Shown here piece after piece: positions 17,857 through 25,995 of a stretch of 59,868 nt of DNA. Each line of letters opens with the position of its first letter. Position 1 is the stretch's first letter. The position numbers and the translations under genes were made by a program. The DNA comes from Eubacteriales bacterium (GTDB taxonomy: Bacteria > Bacillota > Clostridia > Lachnospirales > Lachnospiraceae), in assembly GCA_030526715.1 (NCBI GenBank), contig JAUNCG010000006.1, positions 1-59,868 of the forward strand. Reading direction: 5' to 3'. The notes under the pieces are model-generated. The model saw only the letters and a list, made by a program, of their open reading frames with translations, was not told the origin of the DNA and did not search any database.

Positions 17857-18103
17857 CTTCTATCAGCTTTCCTATGGATTCTATCGCTTCATTCTCGTCC
17901 TCGCCGTCACAGCTCAGAATAATCTCATCATTGCATTTGACACACGCGCTCAGCACATTCAAAACACTTTTTGCATTGGTCGTCGTATTCCCGAATGACA
18001 GCTTTATGGTTGATTGGTACTTAATCGCCTCTGTACAGAGCCTAGCCGCCGGTTTCAAGTGCAGCCCTGCCTTATTTTTTATGATATACGCTCTGCTCAC
18101 CAT
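17840..18103 (-). CDS. HPr-family phosphocarrier protein
   Basis: An 87-residue HPr fold. His15, the site phosphorylated by enzyme I, is present in NKAGLHLKPAARL, and Ser46, the site for HPr kinase, is present in NAKSVLNVLS. The usual Arg17 of the GLHARPA motif is Lys17 here, and residue 16 is Leu. This suggests an HPr paralogue with a regulatory role rather than, or besides, sugar transport. It is the last gene of the cdaA-cdaR operon, two bases after cdaR, a position usually associated with glmM. Confidence 0.88.
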   Translation of the reverse strand: MVSRAYIIKNKAGLHLKPAARLCTEAIKYQSTIKLSFGNTTTNAKSVLNVLSACVKCNDEIILSCDGEDENEAIESIGKLIEEGLGE

Positions 18104-18105
18104 GT

Positions 18106-19425
18106 CTATTCCTCCGTAAGCGCCTCCGCTTCCTCTTCTATCTCAACATCCTCCACATTCACAACGATTGTGGTGGTTCCCGTCTGTTCATAATGTTCAG
18201 GAAGCGTAATTTCCACCGGCAGCGTATAGCTTCCGTTGGAGACACACTCTGCAAGATCCAGAACCGCCTGTATATCAGAAGCCGAAATCTCATCCAGATC
18301 CTCTGTCGCAGAATGTACCGTCACAGAAATCTTGTCTGTCGGAGAAAAAATCAGTTTTTTATCTCTCGGGACATTCTGCATTGTGATATCGGAAATAGGA
18401 ATATCGTATGTTCGGCTCCCCACCTCCTGCACCGTCACGGAAACCGTCACTGTAGAGGAAGTATCTGCTTCCAGACGTACGTTATCATACTCGGCAAGCG
18501 TATCGTTCAGATCCAGTGTGTATTCCTGACTTTCCGAAACTCCCTGAATTGAGATCGTATCATTCAGGACAAGCTCATTCTCCAGATTCTCCAGTGCAGA
18601 AGACGATGCTGCAAGATTCACACTCTTAGGCGTCAGACTAATATCGGTCACCCGATATCCTCTGGCCGGTTCTCCTCGCAATCGTACATTCAAAGGCACT
18701 TCCACCATCCTCCAGATCTGTGTGCTGACCTGTACCATGCCTTTTTGAAGAACGACGCCGTCGGTGTCCTTCAGCTCCAGATTCGCCATCTGTACATCCG
18801 TCAGTACCGCTCCATTCTTATCCTCAATGCGGACGGCATACTGTCCAATCTTGCTCGCGTTCGCACCAGTGATATCCACCGGCACCGTCACTTTTCCGAT
18901 AATATGAATCAAGGATTCCGGTCCCGCGATGCGAATCGTATCGCCCGTCAGAATACTGGTGCTGCCCAGCTCATATCCTTTAGCTGCTTTGCCACCGGCG
19001 CTGACTACAATACCGAAGCTCTCCTCAATCTTATCCTCCATATTGATCTTCAAAGAAGAGGGAACCAAACGTATATTTTCCTGAGCAACCGTCAGATCTG
19101 TACATGTGATCGTCAGCGGAACTGCCCCTGTCACTTCATTATAATCTTCCATGTTTGCAGTAATATTAAAGCTTGAGGGATTCAGCTTATCTCTCACGGA
19201 ACGACGCGCAGTCACATAGACATTTGCCTTGTTCACTCCGTCTACCACTGTAAATGTCTTATTTGCCTCAGTGATCGTATCCTGATTTATCATAGTGATC
19301 GGAATGTTACGATAGGGCTGTGTCCGTTCCGGATTATTGTTATCCATCACTAACAGCCATATCAGACATGCAACCAGAACGGAAATCAGCTTTAGTCCAA
19401 GATTTTGCGTCAATCTATGCTTCAT
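18106..19425 (-). CDS. cdaR: CdaR/YbbR-domain regulator of diadenylate cyclase
   Basis: 439 residues with one N-terminal membrane helix (about 9-26, LKLISVLVACLIWLLVM) and an extracellular region of several YbbR repeats (about 30-420), then a glutamate-rich tail. YbbR proteins bind and modulate CdaA. It overlaps cdaA by 11 bases, which supports coupled expression and a membrane complex with the cyclase. Confidence 0.92.
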   Translation of the reverse strand: MKHRLTQNLGLKLISVLVACLIWLLVMDNNNPERTQPYRNIPITMINQDTITEANKTFTVVDGVNKANVYVTARRSVRDKLNPSSFNITANMEDYNEVTGAVPLTITCTDLTVAQENIRLVPSSLKINMEDKIEESFGIVVSAGGKAAKGYELGSTSILTGDTIRIAGPESLIHIIGKVTVPVDITGANASKIGQYAVRIEDKNGAVLTDVQMANLELKDTDGVVLQKGMVQVSTQIWRMVEVPLNVRLRGEPARGYRVTDISLTPKSVNLAASSSALENLENELVLNDTISIQGVSESQEYTLDLNDTLAEYDNVRLEADTSSTVTVSVTVQEVGSRTYDIPISDITMQNVPRDKKLIFSPTDKISVTVHSATEDLDEISASDIQAVLDLAECVSNGSYTLPVEITLPEHYEQTGTTTIVVNVEDVEIEEEAEALTEE

Positions 19426-20326
19426 TTCTATCCGTTCCTTTCTTCCCTACGGGAAAAATAAATCCCTTCCCCTTTCCACCGCCGATCCGTTTCTTCACAT
19501 TGATGGATTTATTCTGCCATAGAACCAGCTGCTCATGCAGATGCTCCTCTGTGACATTTCTCGTCAGAGTCCCGCGCTTTGCAATGGATATTTTTCCTGT
19601 CTCCTCAGAAACAATAATAGTCAGAGAATCTGTCACTTCACTGATACCGACTCCTGCGCGATGTCTGGTGCCAAGCCCTTTATCCAGTGTCTGATTCTCC
19701 GAAAGCGGAAGATAACAGGTGGCCGACAGGATCTTATCCTCACGAATGATTACCGCGCCGTCATGCAGCGGTGTGTTATGCTCAAAAATATTGATCAAAA
19801 GCTGACTGGTCACCAGTGCATCCAGCGTGATCCCGGTCCTTTCGTATTCGGCAAGCGTCTCATTCTGTTCCAGAACCATCAAGGCACCCGTCTTAGCCTT
19901 CGCCATCTCCACAGTAGCTCGAACGATCTCATGCACCGTCTTATCCGAGCACCTCTGGATGACCTCACGGGCACCGCCGCTGAGCACAATTCCCGAAAAG
20001 AACTCCTTTTCTCCCAATCGCTCCAGCGCCTTACGCAGCTCAGGCTGAAAAATGATGATGGCTGCCGTGATCACAATATCCAATCCCCGCTCTATCAAAA
20101 AAATCATGGTATCCATCTCAAAGATATAGATCAGCACGACAAAAAAGCCAAGAAACATCATACCCTTCATGAGCGTCCATGCTCTGGTATTCTTCACCCA
20201 GACCAGCAGATTATAGACCAGAAAGGAAAGAATAATGATCTCAATGATATCTGTCGGGCCGATATGAATGTTCGGAATGCGCAGCCATGGCATATACTGA
20301 CTGATCCATAATTTAACTTCTGTCAC
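19415..20326 (-). CDS. cdaA: Diadenylate cyclase CdaA
   Basis: 303 residues: three N-terminal helices (about 28-90) and a DisA_N-type cyclase domain. The two catalytic motifs are present: DGA at 189-191 and RHR at 221-223 within GTRHRAGVG. It condenses two ATP to c-di-AMP, which controls potassium and osmolyte transport and wall homeostasis in Gram-positives. The C-terminus is basic (about 275-303). Its start overlaps the upstream membrane protein gene by four bases. Confidence 0.95.
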   Translation of the reverse strand: MTEVKLWISQYMPWLRIPNIHIGPTDIIEIIILSFLVYNLLVWVKNTRAWTLMKGMMFLGFFVVLIYIFEMDTMIFLIERGLDIVITAAIIIFQPELRKALERLGEKEFFSGIVLSGGAREVIQRCSDKTVHEIVRATVEMAKAKTGALMVLEQNETLAEYERTGITLDALVTSQLLINIFEHNTPLHDGAVIIREDKILSATCYLPLSENQTLDKGLGTRHRAGVGISEVTDSLTIIVSEETGKISIAKRGTLTRNVTEEHLHEQLVLWQNKSINVKKRIGGGKGKGFIFPVGKKGTDRNEA

Positions 20327-21261
20327 CGCGATCTCCTTTCTGCTCTGCGAACTCTGCGTCTTCTGCGAATCTTCCGTTTGGGTACCGCTTTTACATAATA
20401 ATAATACTCATCATCCTCAAATCTAACATTTTCCGTTCCGCGATAATCCAGATTAAACAAAAGCATCTGCGCTGATGCCGCCACTAACATAGCACAAAAA
20501 ATATCCAGAAGCAATCTCCACAGATCCTGCCGTAATCCCAATATCGTTGCCCCGCCGATTCGAATCAGCGCATACATCATGCAACCCAGCAATGCCGCAA
20601 AAATCCATGCATACCGGATAGCCAGTCTTCTCACTAACCATACGATCCACAACGTGACTGCCAGCACCACAGCCGTCAAAAGCATTTCCCTGTTCTGAAG
20701 CACCGCATTCATCAGCACCGTCATCTTCTGTACCATAGCTTCCGCCGCATCCACTGCGGTCGCCTGAAGAGTACCGCCGGCAAACTCTACAATATCCACC
20801 AGATAATAGATAAATGTACCAAATATAATCCCTACCGCCGTCAGCGGTCCACCGATCAAGCCGAACATCACCGGTACTGCCGCAGGAATCCCCATAGCCA
20901 GTCCAAGCGCCGTAAACACGATCGGAACCGAGGAGCTCGGCGCAATACTGAAATACAGCAGACAACCAATGATCAAAAGACCGCCTCCCGCCAGCGCTGC
21001 CTCCAGAGATATTCCGTAAAAATGTATTAAAATCATGGCCGTACTAATCATCACAATACTGTTGGATGGCAAAAATGCACATAATACCGACATACCCAAC
21101 AGCAGTACCGGATGCCCCACAAATGCCATCTGCCCCAGCTTTATATTGATTGACCAGAATGTTACAAATGCCAGCGTGAACTTACAAAACAGACGTATCA
21201 CCGTATCATATTTGCCGTAAAATCTGCCCAGATGATCTCTGATCGCAAGTAATAATCTCAT
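20323..21261 (-). CDS. Polytopic membrane protein of the cda operon, unknown function
   Basis: 312 residues with about eight hydrophobic helices from residue 20 to about 270 and a very basic C-terminus (KRKIRRRRRVRRAERR). Glycine- and alanine-rich helices resemble transporter or channel segments, but no known family motif was recognised. It overlaps cdaA by four bases and follows a smaller membrane protein gene, so it probably works in the same process, perhaps as a sensor or partner of CdaA. This is inference from position. Confidence 0.8.
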   Translation of the reverse strand: MRLLLAIRDHLGRFYGKYDTVIRLFCKFTLAFVTFWSINIKLGQMAFVGHPVLLLGMSVLCAFLPSNSIVMISTAMILIHFYGISLEAALAGGGLLIIGCLLYFSIAPSSSVPIVFTALGLAMGIPAAVPVMFGLIGGPLTAVGIIFGTFIYYLVDIVEFAGGTLQATAVDAAEAMVQKMTVLMNAVLQNREMLLTAVVLAVTLWIVWLVRRLAIRYAWIFAALLGCMMYALIRIGGATILGLRQDLWRLLLDIFCAMLVAASAQMLLFNLDYRGTENVRFEDDEYYYYVKAVPKRKIRRRRRVRRAERRSR

Positions 21262-21274
21262 ATTGTCTCCTCCG

Positions 21275-21697
21275 TCACCACATCATTCTCTTCGCAGCGT
21301 CCTCTTCCTCGTAAAGTCGCTCCAGCTGCTGCAGCAGCTCCCGATATTCGTAGAGATCCTGTCTGGCTCTGGCATATCGAATCGTCTGAAGGATATACGT
21401 CACTACGAGAAATACCGCAAGCAGCGCTGCATACAGAAACAAAATGCGGGATACGAGAGCCATGACGTCAATTTTGGTAATATCCAGAATCAACGTCTCG
21501 ACATTATAAAGCCCCCACCCCAACAGCATCAGAAGATAAGCTATCGTAATACGAAAGCCATTCTTGATCATATGTCTTCCTATGTAATCACTGCGAAAAT
21601 ATGTCTCTATCCCGTAAAGCTGATCCTTATGTTCTTTCTCAAAAATGGCCAGCCGCGTCATCAAATATATTCTCTGTTCGTTCAGCATTTCCTGCAT
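21275..21697 (-). CDS. Small membrane protein, first gene of the cda operon, unknown
   Basis: 140 residues. A charged amphipathic N-terminal helix (about 1-45), two membrane helices (about 46-66 and 78-103), then a charged helical C-terminus with likely coiled coil (about 104-140). No family recognised. The start could be the ATG at 21697 or the one three codons later; the AAAGG motif is spaced better for the second. It lies 13 bases before the polytopic membrane protein gene. Confidence 0.7.
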   Translation of the reverse strand: MQEMLNEQRIYLMTRLAIFEKEHKDQLYGIETYFRSDYIGRHMIKNGFRITIAYLLMLLGWGLYNVETLILDITKIDVMALVSRILFLYAALLAVFLVVTYILQTIRYARARQDLYEYRELLQQLERLYEEEDAAKRMMW

Positions 21698-21742
21698 CCT
21701 TTCAAGAATATCTTTCCGGACATTTCATTCCTTCGTTCATTT

Positions 21743-21770
21743 ATGATATCATACTTGGCAACGCTTGCAA
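21743..21770 (-). promoter_or_regulatory. Promoter of the cda operon
   Basis: Minus-strand TTGCAA (21770-21765) and TATCAT (21748-21743) are 16 bases apart, with TGA before the -10 forming an extended -10. It lies about 46 bases upstream of the first gene. Confidence 0.6.
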
Positions 21771-21788
21771 AGTAATTTGTTCCACTTT

Positions 21789-22526
21789 TCAGGCGATTCC
21801 ATGTCCGGTGCAGAGTGTCAGAACATAGATTTCTTCTACTCCATAGCTGCGCAGAACATCACTTACCGCATCTACGGTGCTTCCGGTCGTATAGACATCA
21901 TCCACCAGAAGTACTCTGCTCCAAGGCAATTGATCCGATTCCTCTAAAAAATCACGTTTCACGGAAAATGCAGCTCTCAGATTCCTTCGGCGTTCCTGTC
22001 TGCCGAGACTTTTCTGCTCTCCCGTTCTCCTCGTCTTGATCAGCGCCAAAGCAGTGGGAATTCCGGTCTCTTCGGATACTTTTTGTGCCAGAACCTCTGC
22101 CTGATTAAATCCGCGTTTCTTCCGGGCTAAGCGATGCATTGGAACAGCCAGCACCGCCTGCGGATTCCACCGCCCGATCTGTTCTCCCATTCTGTCCGTC
22201 AGCAGTTGTCCGAATACCTCCAGATATTCTCTTTTCCCACTGTATTTTATTCTGTGAATTGCTTCTCTCACAGCTCCCTCATACAAGAGCACGCCTCTTC
22301 CCTGTGTAAAGCTGTGTCGATGCATTAAACAATCTCCACAATATTCTTCCTGCTCCGACTCCAGTGGCTTTCCGCATCGAAAGCACCTCGGCTCCCGAAC
22401 AAATCGAAGTCTATCCATACACAAATCACAGATTCCTGCCGAGATCTTCCCGCAGATCGGACATCTACGGGGATACAGCAGGTCTTCCAGTATCCTCAAG
22501 AATCCGCGTACAACGCTCCATATCAA
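21789..22526 (-). CDS. comF: ComF family phosphoribosyltransferase-like protein
   Basis: 245 residues. The N-terminal double zinc-ribbon shows CPICGKISAGICDLC and RCFRCGKPLESEQEEYCGDC (about 19-66). The C-terminal PRTase domain ends with LLVDDVYTTGSTVDA (about 207-221), the PRPP-binding loop. ComF proteins are linked to DNA uptake, perhaps in nucleotide recycling; here recD2 is upstream. The apparent start is TTG at 22526 with no well-spaced ribosome binding site: the nearest, GGGAGG, is about 15 bases upstream and abuts an out-of-frame ATG that reads through a run of seven T. The start is therefore unsettled. Confidence 0.88.
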   Translation of the reverse strand: MIWSVVRGFLRILEDLLYPRRCPICGKISAGICDLCMDRLRFVREPRCFRCGKPLESEQEEYCGDCLMHRHSFTQGRGVLLYEGAVREAIHRIKYSGKREYLEVFGQLLTDRMGEQIGRWNPQAVLAVPMHRLARKKRGFNQAEVLAQKVSEETGIPTALALIKTRRTGEQKSLGRQERRRNLRAAFSVKRDFLEESDQLPWSRVLLVDDVYTTGSTVDAVSDVLRSYGVEEIYVLTLCTGHGIA

Positions 22527-22596
22527 AAAAATTTGTCATTCCTCCCATATTCTTTCTCATGTTAACATGCTGTTTACTTATCTGTATCTCTCCATC

Positions 22597-24825
22597 TCAG
22601 ATAAATTCGCGGATCTGCGCCTTCAGATCCGAATAACGCTGTTGCTCATAGGTATTATCCACCATCTGATAAAACACCGGTGCAGAGCCTACAAGTGTTA
22701 CACATTTTCGTGCTCTGGTCACAGCAGTATAAATCAGATTGCGGCTCATCAGCATCCGAGGTCCCGACAGTATCGGAATCACTACTGCCGGATACTCGCT
22801 CCCCTGAGATTTATGTATCGTGATCGCATAGGCGAGCTCCAGCTCTTCCAGCTCTTTAAAGGAGTATTCCACATACTTTTCATCGTCAAACACCACGGTC
22901 AGGGTCTCCGCAAACTGATTGATCTCCGCAACGATCCCCATATCGCCGTTAAAGATCCCGACGCCCTTCTCCACAGGAATTCCATAGGCTCCCCGGATTT
23001 CCCACTCTGCCTGATAATTGTTCTTTATCTGCAGCACCTTATCGCCTTCCCGGAACAGACCTCCGTTGATCTCCTTTTCCTTTTTATCCCGGGCGGGCGG
23101 ATTCATATATTGCTGCAGCACTGTATTCAAGCGCTCCACTCCCAGCAGTCCCTTGCGCATCGGCGTCAGCACTTGAATATCATAGGGCTGTGCATTCACA
23201 TAGCCCGGCAGTCTTTTCTGTATCAACGCCAGAATTTCACCAATGATCACATTGGCATCCTCTCTCTGCAGGAAAAAGAAATCCCGACTTTTATTATCCA
23301 GCGTGATGTGTTCTCCATGATTGATCTTATGAGCATTTACCACGATATCGCTCTCACTGGCCTGCCGGAAAATTCTTGTCAGTCGAACCACCGGGAAGCA
23401 TTCCGACGCGATCACATCACGCAGTATGTTCCCCGGCCCCACGGAAGGAAGCTGATTTACATCTCCCACCATAATCAGTCGTGTTCCTACAGAAACCGCC
23501 GATAACAGTGCGTGCATCAGGAAGATATCCACCATGGACATCTCATCAATAATGATGACGTCCGCCTCTAAGGGATAATCCGCATTTCTCTCAAAATGCG
23601 TCGGCGCCGTATTGGCATCATCCGGCGCGCCTGAAATCTCCAGCATGCGATGAATTGTCTGCGCATCGCAGCCGGTTGCCTCCGTCATCCGCTTGGCCGC
23701 ACGCCCCGTAGGCGCCGCCAGACGTATAGACAGTCCCTCTTCCTCAAAATAGCGGATCAACGTATTGATCGTTGTCGTCTTACCGGTTCCGGGACCACCT
23801 GTGATCACAAGTAGCCCGTGATCGACCGCCTCACGTATCGCCATTCTCTGCATTTCATCCAGCTCCGTGCCTGTTTTTTGCTCGATCACCTCCAGCTTTT
23901 TCTGAAGCTGCGCATCTCCCGTACTCACCGACACATTCAGATCATGCAGCATTCTCGCAATATTCAGCTCCAAGCGATAATTCTGCATGCCATATACACC
24001 ATTGTACGGCTCACCATCCATGGCGATCTCTTTTATTTTCACCTTACTATCCATGGCAAGATCCATCAGATTACGTTCCATGGCTTCCACGGAAACACCC
24101 AGCAGCTGGTTTCCACGCTCATACAGCTCCTGCTGCGGTAAAAATACATGACCGTCCGCCATAGCCTGAGAAAGTACATACAGCAATCCGCTTCGCACGC
24201 GAAAATCCGAATCCGTATGAATACCGACCCGCGCTGCGATCTCGTCTGCGATTCGAAATCCTACGCCGCGAATATCGTCTGCCAGTCTGTAGGGATTCTC
24301 CTCTATGATCCGGTACAGCTCCGGTCCGTATTCTCCATAGATCTTCACGCTCAACGCCGTCGAAATTCCATAATTCTGTAAAAAGATCATAGCCTTGCGC
24401 AGATCCTTTTTTTCCTCTGTCTGCTGGGCGATCTCACGAGCCTTACGCTCACTGATTCCTTTGATCTCCGCAAGACGTTCCGGCTCCTCCTCGATGATCC
24501 GAAACGTATCCTTCTTGAACCTCCGCACAATTCTGGCGGCCAGCGCCATGCCAACCCCCTTAATGGCTCCAGAGCCAAGATAGCGTTCCATCGCCAGCTC
24601 ATCCTCCGGGATCTTCATCTCATAGGTATCTACCCGGAACTGTTTCCCATAGGTACTGTGCTCCGTGTAGCTCCCGGAGGCCTCAATCAGCTCACCCTCA
24701 TTTATATATGGCAAGGAGCCCACACATGTGAGCTCCTCACCATCACATATCATCACCATTACGGTATAACCGTTCTCCTCATTTCGATAAATGATATGAT
24801 CAATATATCCCTCTACGTTTTCCAT
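22597..24825 (-). CDS. recD2: RecD2-type ATP-dependent DNA helicase
   Basis: A 742-residue superfamily 1B 5'-3' helicase. The N-terminal OB and helix-hairpin-helix region (about 1-200) has IKGVGMALAARIV and IKGISERKAREIA. Walker A GGPGTGKTTTINTL (about 342-355), DEMSMVD (motif II), GDVNQLPSVGPG (motif III) and the C-terminal ITIHKSQGSEYPAVVIP (motif V/VI area) are all intact. Acts in replication fork and repair DNA unwinding without RecBC. The length and domain order are normal for RecD2. It precedes comF by about 70 bases. Confidence 0.95.
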   Translation of the reverse strand: MENVEGYIDHIIYRNEENGYTVMVMICDGEELTCVGSLPYINEGELIEASGSYTEHSTYGKQFRVDTYEMKIPEDELAMERYLGSGAIKGVGMALAARIVRRFKKDTFRIIEEEPERLAEIKGISERKAREIAQQTEEKKDLRKAMIFLQNYGISTALSVKIYGEYGPELYRIIEENPYRLADDIRGVGFRIADEIAARVGIHTDSDFRVRSGLLYVLSQAMADGHVFLPQQELYERGNQLLGVSVEAMERNLMDLAMDSKVKIKEIAMDGEPYNGVYGMQNYRLELNIARMLHDLNVSVSTGDAQLQKKLEVIEQKTGTELDEMQRMAIREAVDHGLLVITGGPGTGKTTTINTLIRYFEEEGLSIRLAAPTGRAAKRMTEATGCDAQTIHRMLEISGAPDDANTAPTHFERNADYPLEADVIIIDEMSMVDIFLMHALLSAVSVGTRLIMVGDVNQLPSVGPGNILRDVIASECFPVVRLTRIFRQASESDIVVNAHKINHGEHITLDNKSRDFFFLQREDANVIIGEILALIQKRLPGYVNAQPYDIQVLTPMRKGLLGVERLNTVLQQYMNPPARDKKEKEINGGLFREGDKVLQIKNNYQAEWEIRGAYGIPVEKGVGIFNGDMGIVAEINQFAETLTVVFDDEKYVEYSFKELEELELAYAITIHKSQGSEYPAVVIPILSGPRMLMSRNLIYTAVTRARKCVTLVGSAPVFYQMVDNTYEQQRYSDLKAQIREFI

Positions 24826-24858
24826 CTAATATCCTATTCTCTATAAAAATCGCTTCTG

Positions 24859-25857
24859 TCAGCCATCCAGTCGGTGATTTCCGGCGGTCATCTCTACATA
24901 TAGTCCTGTTCCGACTGCCACTGCCGAGATGGGATTCTCCGCCGTCACCGTATTAATTCCTGTTTTTTCTTCGATCAGCTCTTCCAGACCATCCAGAAGG
25001 CTGCCGCCACCGGTCATTACGATACCCCGCTCCACGATGTCTGCCGCCAGCTCCGGAGGTGTACGCTCCAGCACACTGTGTACCGCTTCGACGATTTGAG
25101 CTGTGCAATCCTTCAATGCTTCTCTCACATCCTCAGATGTAATACGCACAGTCTTCGGAAGTCCCGTATTCAGATCACGTCCTTGTACCTCCATCACCTT
25201 CTGCTGCGGACGCTCAATGGCGCTTCCCACATGAATCTTGATATCCTCCGCCGCACGCTCTCCTATGATCAGATTGTGCTCAGCTCTCGCATAGTGGATG
25301 ATCGCCTCATCAAAGCTGTCTCCGGCGATATTGATGGTGGTATCCACCACGATTCCATCCAGAGATAAGACTGCCACATCACAGGTTCCCGCTCCAATAT
25401 CCACGATCATCTTCCCGCAGGGTCTCGAAATATCAATCTGCGCTCCGATGGCTGCCGCAATAGGCTCCGGCACGACCTGAACCTCTCTGGCTCCCGCCTG
25501 ATATCCGGCATCCTCCACAGCCTTGCGCTCCACCTCGGTCACATTGCTCGGTACACAGATGCTGATACGCGGCTTCTTAAAAGACAGCCTCCCGGTCGCC
25601 TTCTGAATAAAATACTTCAGCATCTGTTCTGTCACGGCATAGTCAGAAATAATGCCGTTACGCAGTGGACGGATGGCAACGATATTGCCCGTTGTCCTTC
25701 CGAGCATCACACGCGCCTCATCTCCGATGGCCTTGATCTTGTTCGCATCACGATCAAATGCCACCACAGATGGCTCCTTCAGTACAACGCCCTTGCCCCT
25801 GACGTATATCAAAATGCTCGCTGTTCCGAGATCTATTCCTATATCTGTTACATTCAT
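24859..25857 (-). CDS. mreB: Rod shape-determining protein MreB/Mbl family
   Basis: A 332-residue bacterial actin homologue. Phosphate-binding loops are visible: IGIDLGTASILIY (about 6-18), MIVDIGAGTCDVAVLSLDG (about 150-168) and ERGIVMTGGGSLLDGL (about 277-292). It polymerises beneath the membrane and guides lateral wall synthesis. It stands alone, without mreC or mreD next to it, and shares direction with recD2 downstream (33 bases). It has its own promoter. Confidence 0.94.
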   Translation of the reverse strand: MNVTDIGIDLGTASILIYVRGKGVVLKEPSVVAFDRDANKIKAIGDEARVMLGRTTGNIVAIRPLRNGIISDYAVTEQMLKYFIQKATGRLSFKKPRISICVPSNVTEVERKAVEDAGYQAGAREVQVVPEPIAAAIGAQIDISRPCGKMIVDIGAGTCDVAVLSLDGIVVDTTINIAGDSFDEAIIHYARAEHNLIIGERAAEDIKIHVGSAIERPQQKVMEVQGRDLNTGLPKTVRITSEDVREALKDCTAQIVEAVHSVLERTPPELAADIVERGIVMTGGGSLLDGLEELIEEKTGINTVTAENPISAVAVGTGLYVEMTAGNHRLDG

Positions 25858-25953
25858 TCCGGTTTCATTCCCCTTTCATCTCACACATATCCATTCCGGA
25901 TACGGTCTCACATAGTGTTACTCCCCAGTAATCCATCTGACACCTTGATGTTC

Positions 25954-25982
25954 AGTATAAAACAATGCATGAAAATTGAAAA
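25954..25982 (-). promoter_or_regulatory. Promoter of mreB
   Basis: Minus-strand TTTTCA (25982-25977) and TATACT (25959-25954), 17 bases apart, about 100 bases upstream of the mreB ATG. The -35 matches consensus at four of six positions. Confidence 0.5.
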
Positions 25983-25995
25983 GTATTTTTTGCTC

